The notes under the pieces: model-generated
The model's input: the letters and a program-made list of their open reading frames with translations, nothing else
The model's database searches: none
Told to the model about the DNA's origin: nothing
Made by a program: the position numbers and the translations under genes
From: Zychaea mexicana
Taxonomy: Eukaryota > Mucoromycota > Mucoromycetes > Mucorales > Lichtheimiaceae
Direction of reading: 5' to 3'
Length of the DNA stretch: 64,000 nucleotides
Assembly (NCBI RefSeq): GCF_025766255.1
Contig: NW_026516783.1
Coordinates: forward strand, 62,001 to 126,000
Shown: positions 1 to 11,800 of the stretch, piece by piece
How positions within the stretch are numbered: position 1 is the stretch's first letter
Layout: each line of letters starts with the position of its first letter

Positions 1-1573
1 AGTTGTGCCTCCTGTCTCTTTTTTATGCTGTCACTATCTGCTGCTTATACATTTTCGACTTTGTTACATAACTGCCTCACCACCAAAGCAGAAAAAATAC
101 AGCCTAATACGATACTGGCTCGTCCAAAAAGCCGTGTACATTGCTGTCCGCGGTGTCCCTAGCTGCTCATGCCAATGATGCTTTGATGGTTTCTCATGGT
201 TTTGAGACCATCACCGATTTATCGTGCCACCTTTGCAGCTTTGCCGCCTAAGAAGGGTTGAATAGTAGTATTATTCTGTTTCCGACTTGATATCGACCTG
301 ATCAAATAGTCATAAACTGTACACGTACTTTAATCTTCCTATCCACTGAACGGTCATGTCAAATGGCGCAACTTCACCCAAATCGTGCTGATGGTTTTGC
401 CTTTTGCTGTCATTGCTTTTGTGCGAATCATGTCGCTCGCGTTTGTTTTCAATTTAAACTTTTATATAGCTTGCAACTGTTGGCGAAAACTTTGCTTTTT
501 GTTACCATTTCAATTTTGTCATCAAGTTTTTTGAGTTTTGTTGTCCTTATATATGTTGTCAGTTAGGGCTCCCCGTACATTTGTCACCATTTCCGCCCTA
601 GCTGCCACTTGATTTGTGCTGTCACACAGTAAAGGTTGATGACCTGATGCTGTCGCTCAACTTGTTGTTGTCAAAGTTAGACCTGCTGTATAGATGATGT
701 GATATCTTTGGTTTGCTCGAGATATCGCCAAATTACATAGATGATACATTGCCAATCCGGCACAGTCGCCAAATAGGCGTTGCCTTCTGTGTTTGACTGC
801 CGCCACTTTTATAGATACACAGTACTTGCTTTCGTTGAAAGCTCTCACGCTTTGTTGTTTTTGTTGGTATAAGCAGAGTTAAATAATAGTTGCCATCTTA
901 CACTGTTGCCTATTTTAACTGCTCTTGTCTTTTGCCCCTTATTAACATTACAATCAATGTCAAAACTGTTTCTCTGTTGGGTTGGTGTTGTTACCGCAAG
1001 TCCTCGTCATGAACAGAGATGGATGAGCATTGTTTTATCTCATCGACTTGACGTTGATTGATGTTAATAGTTGCCATGTGTGTTGTTATCACACTAGACC
1101 GCATAATCTATGGATTCTTGAGTAGTCGTTTTACGCTCATGCATTGTTTGTCTCGTCGTCATCGATAGTAATGGGTGATGACTGTAGACACGATGTTCGA
1201 TGCTGCTCCATTTTGCCACCATTTCCTCTTTGTGTTCCCGACACGGAAGCAGGGAATGAAAAATGATAATAGTGTCGATGATTTGATATCATCCCAAAAC
1301 ATTCTTGCTGCCCTATCAATATAGCAAAACTCGATGCAATAATTTGTGTGCTTTGCCATTTTGAAAATGTCACGTAATCTGGTATTTTTTGACCAGCTCG
1401 AAATTCCTTCCAAGCCAATGGCCATAGATCAGCGACTGCTGTCCGACCCCCACAAAAGTTACATGTCATCTTCTTGCCCCTATCATTTTATCCGCACTAA
1501 GTAAGTGATGCCAAAGTCTGTACACGACAACTTGCAGGTGATCCAAGTGTTGAACGCATGTGCCGCTTTTGAT
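1..1573. repeat. left part of decayed large repeat unit A
   Basis: This stretch is a diverged copy of sequence found at about 52.6-53.8 kb and 61.3-62.5 kb. Shared landmarks include the 'cctgatcaaatagtca' stretch near 298 (also near 52,799), the 'gctgatggttttgcc' stretch near 388, and the 'gaccagctc' stretch at 1,391 (also 53,606 and 62,322). The plus strand is rich in T and G with recurring TTGTTGTC-type words. No convincing gene is visible; the short open frames are on either strand and not conserved. The homology stops at about 1,573, where zinc-finger exon sequence begins, and resumes at about 10,425. Confidence 0.75.
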
Positions 1574-1574
1574 C

Positions 1575-1930
1575 TTTTTTATTGTCCATACATGTCTTCC
1601 TCTTCTTCATGCGCAAGAGTAGGCCATATCTACCGGCATATCCGACGGAAGCATGATGCTGATCTTCCATCAATGTATTACAGCGGGCCTTATACTCGTG
1701 TATATAAAAGTAAAGCTGGACCAAGAATATTAATTGATGGTGAGTAAATACACAACTGGTAGTATACAACTACATTTTCTCTTAGTGATATGTTTGAAGA
1801 TGGAACAACTGTAATTTCTATGCTAAAAGGATCTTTCAAACATGTATGATACATAGTTGCATCTAAAGATCTATTGAAAACAGGAGAAAAAATACAAATT
1901 TGTTTTGAAGATCGACTCTCCCGATCGTAA
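1575..1930 (+). pseudogene. 3' remnant of a C2H2 zinc-finger gene (copy 0)
   Basis: Only the equivalents of the last two exons remain: a finger exon ending at 1,739 with a GTGAGT donor, and a last exon 1,857-1,930 ending in TAA. The last exon is close to those of the full copies (ASKDLLKTGEKIQIC). In the finger the first Cys and both His (HIRRKH) are kept, but the second Cys position is Ser and a Cys occurs four residues later, so the C-x4-C pair is broken. The 5' exons are missing because the array begins here at the junction with repeat A. Confidence 0.7.
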
Positions 1931-3112
1931 GGTACTGTTAGTGGTGTTACTTTACTATTATAGACCAGTAGACGCTAATTTCGTATCATTACACTGAACA
2001 CAGTAACGTCTATATTGTCTGTGCAAAGGATGCATGAGAGTGGAACTATACGAAATACGAATCCAACACATTCGTAACCTGCGGTGCTCAATACCCTACC
2101 CATACCCAATGCCATTATGAGGTTAAGGCGCACTTTGGAAAGAGAAAACTAGTACGTCACTTTCTTGTTTCTTCCCACCTGCTTGATAGTAAAAGCCGTT
2201 CGTTAAATAATCCAATAAAGACCCCGTACCGATTTTTTTTAACTTGAACAGAAGAAACAGCGCGTAAGCAGCTCAAGGAAGGGAAAGATTCAAAAAAGTA
2301 GTTCCTGCAATTTTTCATTGAGAAAGCATACCATGCCAATCATACGACTTAGAGACATATAATAGAAACGAATTGCTCTGATAATACAAAAGTTGTTAGC
2401 ACATATACTTTGAGACATATATTAAAGTGAAAACGTATACATATCATAGTTTCGTGTTTTTTGAGGTTAGTCGATATGATAAACATATAGTATTTATGCC
2501 CGACTCAACCGTTGCTTGTTCTCTTCTTTACTCCTCTTTGCTACTGGTGCTGCTGTTGTCATCATCATCATTTGTTTGCTGATCATTATTGCTGTTACTA
2601 CTATTGTCGTTTTAATGTTCTTCTTGCAGTGGCGGTGGTGCAGCGGTGGTGGGTGATGATTGTCTTTTTGTGTTACAGTGTGTCTCCTGCCCCGTCGTTG
2701 GGATTGTGGAGGTGCTGTCTTTTGTTATTGTTATTGTTCTTCTTCCGTTCTTTGATGGATTGCGGTTGTAGTGGAGTAGTGGCTACGGTTACAACTTACA
2801 AGGGATGATTTTTCGGCGGTAGACTGTGCGTCTCAAGACTTGGTGTCGCCAGTTGAAGAGCTATGTACGGATGGAGAGGTAGTTTATGTGATGGAATTAT
2901 GATGTGTAGTGTAGCGGACGTGTCATTAGTGGTGGCAGTAGCAGTGGCGGATTGTTGTTGGCGGTGATGGCGTTGATGTTTTATAGTTTGGAGAAAACCA
3001 AGAAAGATCATGAGCCAAATAAGATAATAGAAACAAAGGAACGAATGTGGGATGTAATGTTTAATACAAGAAAGAAAAGGAAGGGGTGGTTGAAGTGAAG
3101 GATGGCGTCATA

Positions 3113-4592
3113 ATGTTGTTCAAACGATCGTCACTCTCAAGTGGAGTTTTGACTGGTGCGGGCGAGTATATGTCATTGTTCTTTTACCACCGACCTACAA
3201 CGCGTGGATCCGCCACCATGTTTTCGCGACTACAGAATCTCTTTCAATCTTTGGTTCCTGGCGTCAAGAACAAATCTGCTACACATAGCACAACCACTGG
3301 TACTCTTATAGTTTTCTCCATTATTCTTCATTTCTGTAAAAAATGCGCCTTATTAAACTCTGTTAGATGAAGTACAAGTAGATCCCGATAATAACGATTT
3401 CCCTCGGACTATGGCATCAGCCCCTCCTATCCAAGTTCAAAAACCAAGCCAGACTTTCGGAATTGCTACTACTGCTGCTACTAATGGTGACAGCAAAAGA
3501 GGAGTAAAACGTACGCGAGCAGAGCTGTATGAAAGCATAAAGTCAGAAGGTAAGTAACAATACAACTGTTGCCTTGATTTTATAGCGAACAGAAAAAGAA
3601 CTAGGAGACTGAATGATGGCATCTTTAGAGAGTGAAGGGGGTGATGAAAACGTCTCTGCCGGACAATCAATCGCTAGTCGGCTACGAAGTCGTCGTAAGC
3701 TTGACAACAATGCAGACGTTATCCACAAACAAGCAACGCGATCAAGTGAAGCATCCGACAAAGAAGGAAACCAAGGTATTATATGACAATATTCAACTGC
3801 AGAAAAAGTTCTCTCAATGCTTACCTTTGGCGTTGTACAGGAGAAGAAGAACACTCAGATACCGACACAACGCGTTGTTGTTGTCCGTACAAGTCTTGTA
3901 CTTATTCCCCTATATGGTTATGCCGAGTGTATCGGCACATCCGACAGAAGCACGACGCTGAATTTCCATTAATGAAAGCCAACGAATCTTATAATCGTGT
4001 ATTGAAAAATATAGATGGAAAACGGATATTATTCAATGGTTAGTAAACAGGAGACGTGTTTGTTAAGCAGTCGTGTGTTTCTAGTTGACACGTCAGCAAA
4101 TGGCATATTTATGTCTTTCTTTTATGCCGACTAACATTTTGGTATGTTGATATATATGTAGCTGCATCACGGAATCTATTGGACGCAGGAGAGAAAATTG
4201 TAATTGAGTATCCCATATCTGAAACCCCTCGCTACTATTGTCCGTACAAGTCTTGTACTTCATCAAGCACAGTAGTACGCTATATCCACTGGCACATCCA
4301 AAAGAAGCATGATGGTGATCTTCCATTATTGAAACGCAACGGATCTGATACTCGTGTATTTAAAAATAAAGATGGAAAACGAATATCATTTGATGGTAAG
4401 TAAATACAAAACTGGTAGTATACAACTACATTTTCTCTTAGTGTTACTGTATGTTAGAAGATGGAACAACTGTAAATTCTATGCTAACAAGTATCTTTTA
4501 TACATGTATGATACATAGTTGCATCTAAAGATCTATTGAAAACAGGAGAAAAAATACAAATTTGTTATACAGATCGACTCCCCCAGTCATAA
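3113..4592 (+). CDS. two-finger C2H2 zinc-finger protein, copy 1
   Basis: I assembled six exons: 3113-3299, 3367-3549, 3629-3775, 3841-4038, 4162-4395 and 4519-4592. All introns are GT-AG and all phases join, giving about 340 residues. The first in-frame ATG is 3113. The ATG at 3218 has a better context (GCCACCATG) and would give 305 residues; I cannot decide between them. The N-terminal half is polar and basic (KRTRAEL, RLRSRRKL) and low-complexity. Exons 4 and 5 each carry one finger, C-x4-C-x12-H-x4-H, starting CPYKSC and ending HIRQKH or HIQKKH. Each finger is followed by a repeated module (D-G-K-R-I, then LL-x-x-GEKI). So the protein is two finger-plus-module repeats. A DNA-binding role is inferred from the fingers; no other domain is recognised and no target is known. 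Confidence 0.8.
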
Positions 4593-5797
4593 GGTACTGT
4601 TAGTGGTGTTACTTTACATATGATTCTCTGTGGAAAAGCATACTTTATCTATTATCGATCAGTTAACATTAATTCTGTATCTTTACACTGAACACAGTAA
4701 CGTCTATATTGTCTGTGCAAAGAATGCACGGGAGTGGAACTATACGATACGAATCCAACACATTCGTAACCTGCGGTGCTCAACACCCTACCCATACCCA
4801 ATGCCATTATGAGGTTAGGACGCGCTTTGAAAAGAGAAACATAGTACGTCACTTTCTTCCCACCTGCTTGATAGTAAAAGCCGTTCGTTAAATAATCCAA
4901 TAAAGACCCCGTACCGATTTTTTTTAACTTGAACAGAAGAAACAGCGCGTAAGCAGCTCAAGGAAGGGAAAGATCTAAAAAAGTAGTTCCTGCAATTTTT
5001 CATTGAGAAAGCATACCATGCCAATCATACGACTTAGAGACATATAATAGAAACGAATTGCTCTGATAATACAAAAGTTGTTAGCACATATACTTTGAGA
5101 CATATATTGAAGTGAAAACGTATACATATCATAGTTTCGTGTTTTTTGAGGTTAGTCGATATGATAAACATATAGTATTTATGCCCGACTCAACCGTTGC
5201 TTGTTCTCTTCTTTACTCCTCTTTGCTACTGGTGCTGCTGTTGTCATCATCATCATTTGTTTGCTGATCATTATTGCTGTTACTACTATTGTCGTTTTAA
5301 TGTTCTTCTTGCAGTGGCGGTGGTGCAGCGGTGGTGGGTGATGATTGTCTTTTTGTGTTACAGTGTGTCTCCTGCCCCGTCGTTGGGATTGTGGAGGTGC
5401 TGTCTTTTGTTATTGTTATTGTTCTTCTTCCGTTCTTTGATGGATTGCGGTTGTAGTGGAGTAGTGGCTACGGTTACAACTTACAAGGGATGATTTTTCG
5501 GCGGTAGACTGTGCGTCTCAAGACTTGGTGTCGCCAGTTGAAGAGCTATGTACGGATGGAGAGGTAGTTTATGTGATGGAATTATGATGTGTAGTGTAGC
5601 GGACGTGTCATTAGTGGTGGCAGTAGCAGTGGCGGATTGTTGTTGGCGGTGATGGCGTTGATGTTTTATAGTTTGGAGAAAACCAAGAAAGATCATGAGC
5701 CAAATAAGATAATAGAAACAAAGGAACGAATGTGGGATGTAATGTTTAATACAAGAAAGAAAAGGAAGGGGTGGTTGAAGTGAAGGATGGCGTCATA

Positions 5798-7277
5798 ATG
5801 TTGTTCAAACGATCGTCACTCTCAAGTGGAGTTTTGACTGGTGCGGGCGAGTATATGTCATTGTTCTTTTACCACCGACCTACAACGCGTGGATCCGCCA
5901 CCATGTTTTCGCGACTACAGAATCTCTTTCAATCTTTGGTTCCTGGCGTCAAGAACAAATCTGCTACACATAGCACAACCACTGGTACTCTTATAGTTTT
6001 CTCCATTATTCTTCATTTCTGTAAAAAATGCGCCTTATTAAACTCTGTTAGATGAAGTACAAGTAGATCCCGATAATAACGATTTCCCTCGGACTATGGC
6101 ATCAGCCCCTCCTATCCAAGTTCAAAAACCAAGCCAGACTTTCGGAATTGCTACTACTGCTGCTACTAATGGTGACAGCAAAAGAGGAGTAAAACGTACG
6201 CGAGCAGAGCTGTATGAAAGCATAAAGTCAGAAGGTAAGTAACAATACAACTGTTGCCTTGATTTTATAGCGAACAGAAAAAGAACTAGGAGACTGAATG
6301 ATGGCATCTTTAGAGAGTGAAGGGGGTGATGAAAACGTCTCTGCCGGACAATCAATCGCTAGTCGGCTACGAAGTCGTCGTAAGCTTGACAACAATGCAG
6401 ACGTTATCCACAAACAAGCAACGCGATCAAGTGAAGCATCCGACAAAGAAGGAAACCAAGGTATTATATGACAATATTCAACTGCAGAAAAAGTTCTCTC
6501 AATGCTTACCTTTGGCGTTGTACAGGAGAAGAAGAACACTCAGATACCGACACAACGCTTTGTTGTTGTCCGTACAAGTCTTGTACTTATTCCCATATAG
6601 AGTTATACCAAATGTATCGGCACATCCGACGGAAGCACGACGCTGAATTTCCAGTAATGAAATCCAACGAATCTTATACTCGTGTATTCAAAAATATAGA
6701 TGGAAAACGGATATTATTCAACGGTTAGTAAACAGGAGACGTGTTTGTTAAGCAGTCGTGTGTTTCTAGTTGACACGTCAGCAAATGGCATATTTATGTC
6801 TTTCTTTTATGCCGACTAACATTTTGGTATGTTGATATATATGTAGCTGCATCACGGAATCTATTGGACGCAGGAGAGAAAATTGTAATTGAGTATCCCA
6901 TATCTGAAACCCCTCGCTACTATTGTCCGTACAAGTCTTGTACTTCATCAAGCACAATAGTACGCTATATCCACTGGCACATCCAAAAGAAGCATGATGC
7001 TGATCTTCCATTATTGAAACGCAACGGATCTGATACTCGTGTATTTAAAAATAAAGATGGAAAACGAATATCATTTGATGGTAAGTAAATACAAAACTGG
7101 TAGTATACAACTACATTTTCTCATGGTGTTACTGTATGTTAGAATATGGAACAACTGTAAATTCTATGCTAACAAGTATCTTTCATACATGTATGATACA
7201 TAGTTGCATCTAAAGATCTATTGAAAACAGGAGAAAAAATACAAATTTGTTATACAGATCGACTCCCCCAGTCATAA
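5798..7277 (+). CDS. two-finger C2H2 zinc-finger protein, copy 2
   Basis: Same exon plan as copy 1 shifted by 2,685 bp: 5798-5984, 6052-6234, 6314-6460, 6526-6723, 6847-7080 and 7204-7277; the alternative start is 5903. Splice sites are unchanged. Upstream and intron sequence is almost identical to copy 1. Finger 1 differs: the 12 residues between the second Cys and first His read TYSHIELYQMYR against TYSPIWLCRVYR in copy 1. Within the stretch from that Cys through the following ~30 codons I count ten replaced codons and no synonymous change. One synonymous change follows at the exon end. Finger 2 is nearly the same as in copy 1 (V to I, G to D/A-type changes). No frameshift or stop, so it is probably functional. 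Confidence 0.8.
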
Positions 7278-8475
7278 GGTACTGTTAGTGGTGTTACTTT
7301 ACATATGATTCTCTGTGGAAAAGCATACTTTATCTATTATCGATCAGTTAACATTAATTCTGTATCTTTACACTGAACACAGTAACGTCTATATTGTCTG
7401 TGCAAAGAATGCACGGGAGTGAAACTATACGATACGAATCCAACACATTCGTAACCTGCGGTGCTCAACACCCTACCCATACCCAATGCCATTATGAGGT
7501 TAGGACGCACTTTGGAAAGAGAAAACTAGTACGTCACTTTCTTCCCACCTGCTTGATAGTAAAAGCCGTTCGTTAAATAATCCAATAAAGACCCCGTACC
7601 GATTTTTTTTAACTTGAACAGAAGAAACAGCGCGTAAGCAGCTCAAGGAAGGGAAAGATTTAAAAAAGTAGTTCCTGCAATTTTTCATTGAGAAAGCATA
7701 CCATGCCAATCATACGACTTAGAGACATATAATAGAAACGAATTGCTCTGATAATACAAAAGTTGTTAGCACATATACTTTGAGACATATATTAAAGTGA
7801 AAACGTATACATATCATAGTTTCGTGTTTTTTGAGGTTAGTCGATATGATAAACATATAGTATTTATGCCCGACTCAACCGTTGCTTGTTCTCTTCTTTA
7901 CTCCTCTTTGCTACTGGTGCTGCTGTTGTCATCATCATCATTTGTTTGCTGATCATTATTGCTGTTACTACTATTGTCGTTTTAATGTTCTTCTTGCAGT
8001 GGCGGTGGTGCAGCGGTGGTGGGTGATGATTGTCTTTTTGTGTTACAGTGTGTCTCCTGCCCCGTCGTTAGGATTGTGGAGGTGCTGTCTTTTGCTATTG
8101 TTATTGTTCTTCTTCCGTTCTTTGATGGATTGCGGTTGTAGTGGAGTAGTGGCTACGGTTACAAGGGATGATTTCTCGGCGGTAGACTGTGCGTCCCAAG
8201 ACTTGGTGTCGCCAGTTGAAGAGCTATGTACGGATGGAGAGGTAGTTTATGTGATGGAATTATGATGTGTAGTGTAGCGGACGTGTCATTAGTGGTGGCA
8301 GTAGCAGTGGCGGATTGTTGTTGGCGGTGATGGCGTTGATGTTTTATAGTTTGGAGAAAACCAAGAAAGATCATGAGCCAAATAAGATAATAGAAACAAA
8401 GGAACGAATGTGGGATGTAATGTTTAATACAAGAAAGAAAAGGAAGGGGTGGTTGAAGTGAAGGATGGCGTCATA

Positions 8476-9946
8476 ATGTTGTTCAAACGATCGTCACTCT
8501 CAAGTGGAGTTTTGACTGGTGCGGGCGAGTATCTGTCATTGTTCTTTTACCACCGACCTACAACGCGTGGATCCGACACCATGTTTTCGCGACTACAGAA
8601 TCTCTTTGAATCTTTGGTTCCTGGCGTCAAGAACAAATCTGCTACACATAGCACAACCACTGGTACTCTTATAGTTTTCTCCATTATTCTTCATTTCTGT
8701 AAAAAATGCGCCTTATTAAACTCTGTTAGATGAAGTACAAGTAGATCCCGATAATAACGATTTCCCTCGGACTATGGCATCAGCCCCTCCTATCCAAGTT
8801 CAAAAACCAAGCCAGACTTTCGGAATTGCTACTACTGCTGCTACTAATGGTGACAGCAAAAGAGGAGTAAAACGTACGCGAGCAGAGCTGTATGAAAGCA
8901 TAAAGTCAGAAGGTAAGTAACAATACAACTGTTGCCTTGATTTTATAGCGAACAGAAAAAGAACTAGGAGACTGAATGATGGCATCTTTAGAGAGTGAAG
9001 GGGGTGATGAAAACGTCTCTGCCGGACAATCAATCGCTAGTCGGCTACGAAGTCGTCGTAAGCTTGACAACAATGCAGACGTTATCCACAAACAAGCAAC
9101 GCGATCAAGTGAAGCATCCGACAAAGAAGGAAACCAAGGTATTATATGACAATATTCAACTGCAGAAAAAGTTCTCTCAATGCTTACCTTTGGCGTTGTA
9201 CAGGAGAAGAAGAACACTCAGATACCGACACAACGCGTTGTTGTTGTCCGTACAAGTCTTGTACTGATTCCCATATAGAGTTATACCACATGTATCGGCA
9301 CATCCGACAGAAGCACGACGCTGAATTTCCATTAATGAAAACCAGCGAGTTTTATTATCGTGTATTCAAAAATATAGATGGAAAACGGATATTATTCAAT
9401 GGTTAGTAAACAGGAGACGTGTTTGTTAAGCAGTCGTGTGTTTCTAGTTGACACGTCAGCAAATGGCATATTTATGTCTTTCTTTTATGCCGACTAACAT
9501 TTTGGTATGTTGATATATATGTAGCTGCATCACGGAATCTATTGGACGCAGGAGAGAAAATTGTAATTGAGTATCCCATATCTGAAACCCCTCGCTACTA
9601 TTGTCCGTACAAGTCTTGTACTTCATCAAGCCCAAAAGTACGCTATATCTATTGGCACATCCGAACGAAGCATGATGCTGATCTTCCATTATTAAAACGC
9701 AACGCTCGTGTATTTAAAAATAAAGATGGAAAACGAATATTATTTGATGGTAAGTAAATACAAAACTGGTAGTATACAACTACATTTTCTCTTAGTGTTA
9801 CTGTATGTTAGAAGATGGAACAACTGTAAATTCTATGCTAACAAGTATCTTTCATACATGTATGATACATAGTTGCATCTAAAGATCTATTGAAAACAGG
9901 AGAAAAAATGCAAATTTGTTATACAGATCGACTCCCCCAGTCATAA
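8476..9946 (+). CDS. two-finger C2H2 zinc-finger protein, copy 3
   Basis: Third array member with the same six-exon plan (alternative start 8581, context GACACCATG). It is 9 nt shorter because three codons after finger 2 are deleted (KRNGSDTRVFK becomes KRNARVFK). Finger 1 has TDSHIELYHMYR between Cys and His. Against copy 2 about nine codons in this stretch are replaced and one is synonymous. Finger 2 also differs here (SPKVRYIYWHIRTKH against STIVRYIHWHIQKKH). All four Cys and His ligands are intact in both fingers. Downstream, from about 10,280, the unit degrades and the sequence returns to repeat A. Confidence 0.8.
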
Positions 9947-10424
9947 GGTACTGTTAGTGGTGTTACTTTACATATGATTCTCTGTGGAAAAGCATACTTT
10001 ATCTATTATCGATCAGTTAATATTAATTCTGTATCTTTACACTGAACACAGTAACGTCTATATTGTCTGTGCAAAGAATGCACGGGAGTGAAACTATACG
10101 ATACGAATCCAACACATTCGTAACCTGCGGTGCTCAACACCCTACCCATACCCAATGCCATTATGAGGTTAGGACGCACTTTGGAAAGAGAAAACTAGTA
10201 CGTCACTTTCTTCCCACCTGCTTGATAGTAAAAGCCGTTCGTTAAATAATCCAATAAAGACCCCGTACCGATTTTTTTTTAACTTGAACATAGGAAACAG
10301 CGCGTAAGCAGCTCAAGGAAGGGAACATAATTACCACATACAAAAAATAGCTACCGTGATTTCTTTTTTAGAAAGTATACCATGTCAATTATATGATTCA
10401 GAGTTTTGGTCACGTTGATTTGTT

Positions 10425-11800
10425 TGAGTGCAGATATCCGCATCCGTTTCAATCCTCGTCGCTACCAGCAGACAGTAAATTTTCTCCTTCTCTAATATGT
10501 GGTTTCGTCGTTTCATTGGATGTTGCTTGTCCTAAAAGGCACACCTTTTCGTTGCTGTTGCCGTAACGATCAAGAGCGTCATATCAGGATATCCCCATCA
10601 AAAAAAATACCGCATGTTGTGTGTATTTGTTAGTTTGCTGCCAAAAGGCTGATCGAACCGAAGACGGGATTCTGCCATAATCTCAGTTCGAGACCAAGCT
10701 TTAAAGACCTAATGGTGCCATCTGTATCGGCATAATTACTTTGACTGCTCGTCAGATTCACCCAACAAAACCACAGGATACGGCGTATTCAAGCCAAAGA
10801 CACGATTCTGCCAATCCTCGAATCGACACCAAGTAAGAGAGGTTTTTTTTTACTCGGCTAGCCTGAAAACCTGATGCCACCTGTAGCAGCATACTCATCT
10901 TGAGTTTCCGTCAGATTCATACACCAAGACCACACGAGACGGCATGAACGTCAATTCGATCCTGGATCCTTCCTTTGCGGCTTCTACGCCGTACGTTTGC
11001 GCGGTACCCTCCTTCGCGGCTCCAATAACGTCGTACTGTTGTGCGGGAATCCTCCTGCGCGGCTTCAACTTCTTCGACACGGACATTCCTTCCGATGCTT
11101 AAGCAGCCTGAAGCTCTTCGCCAATGGCGGCAGGGTGATTATCCGGAGATGAATGGAGGAGGCGGAGACGCGTGAAAGTGGCAAGAGACGATTGTTATGG
11201 CGACAAAAGTATTGGCAATGGTTTTATGGGGATGTAATTCTCAAAGCAGCGACAAGGTGGGGGCTTCATAGACGCAGTACGTGGACAACAGGATGGTCAG
11301 CGTAACCGAAGGGTGTGTAGTCAGTGGTAGTCACTGTAAGACATCGTGTTAAACATGGAAACCAGGAAACGCTGGTGAAGATAATGTATATCCGTTGTCG
11401 TGACAACTTTTTATTTTGTTATTCTGTATGTTTTGAGCTTGTTGAAGCAAGCAGAGAAATAAAGGGGGTGGAGAGCTAAAGGAGTACAAATACTATAGAA
11501 ACGGTCGTCGTCGCCATGGCACTGCATGTATTCGCTGTATGCGTAAAATGTTTCACATACGCGTCTCCGCTTAGATCTGCCAGGTCTGTGTCGAGGTTAA
11601 TTGTTTCTCCTTGGTCAGTGCGTCAGCCAGAAAACTCGGTGGTTACGATTGTAAACAGTTTAGTTGAAAAGCCACTTTTGTGATTAATGCTAGCACAAGT
11701 CATGGTGATCAAGATACGCACAAATATCTATTCGCAGTAAACGACTGCTTTACTGCTGCTGCACGTCTGAGATCAAGTGCTTCTAAATATTGGGGTTTCC
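10425..11800. repeat. right part of decayed large repeat unit A
   Basis: Similarity to units B, C and D resumes here ('gagtgcagatatccgcatcc' type sequence near 10,427, also at 53,805). It continues through the 'gacgggattctgcc' repeats (10,658 and 10,797), the cassette remnant at 10.9-11.35 kb and the right flank ('gtttcacatacg' near 11,550, 'caagtcatggtgatcaaga' near 11,695). Many substitutions and indels separate it from B and C, which are almost identical to each other, so A is an old copy. Confidence 0.75.
10895..11350 (-). pseudogene. decayed cassette gene related to the 57-kb membrane-protein gene
   Basis: Read on the minus strand it matches the gene ending near 57.55 kb in order. A broken start region lies near 11,345, a short stretch matches 57.2-57.5 kb ('gtgggggcttcatag', 'gaagctcttcgcca'), and two to three copies follow of the AAKEG-x-Q-x-Y-x-V repeat (AAKDGAAQKYDV in the 57-kb gene). 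The membrane-spanning part is largely deleted, the frame is broken and only about three repeat monomers remain. It shows that the cassette at 57 kb has an older relative at this locus. Confidence 0.65.

Larger units (their letters stand above)
1575..10424 (+). repeat. tandem array of zinc-finger gene units (period ~2.68 kb)
   Basis: Three full units and a 3' remnant lie head to tail. Measured at the first in-frame ATG, the spacing is 2,685 bp (3,113 to 5,798) and 2,678 bp (5,798 to 8,476). The 7-bp difference is one deletion near 8,161. Intergenic parts of about 1.2 kb per unit are almost identical, so the amplification is recent or homogenised by conversion. The two-finger exons are far more diverged than the rest. 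The array sits inside repeat copy A. Intergenic open frames on both strands (for example the Cys/His/Leu-rich one near 2,512) are low-complexity and I do not call them genes. Confidence 0.9.

Noticed and set aside
2512..2808. Cys/His/Leu-rich frame conserved in all three array units
   Set aside because: Conserved only because the units are nearly identical. A 7-bp deletion in copy 3 changes its end, and it is low-complexity.
3200..3220. MluI and BamHI sites followed by GCCACC-ATG, looking like a cloning vector junction
   Set aside because: The same sequence is in all copies of the array with natural variation (GACACC in copy 3) and native introns around it, so coincidence is far more likely than vector DNA.
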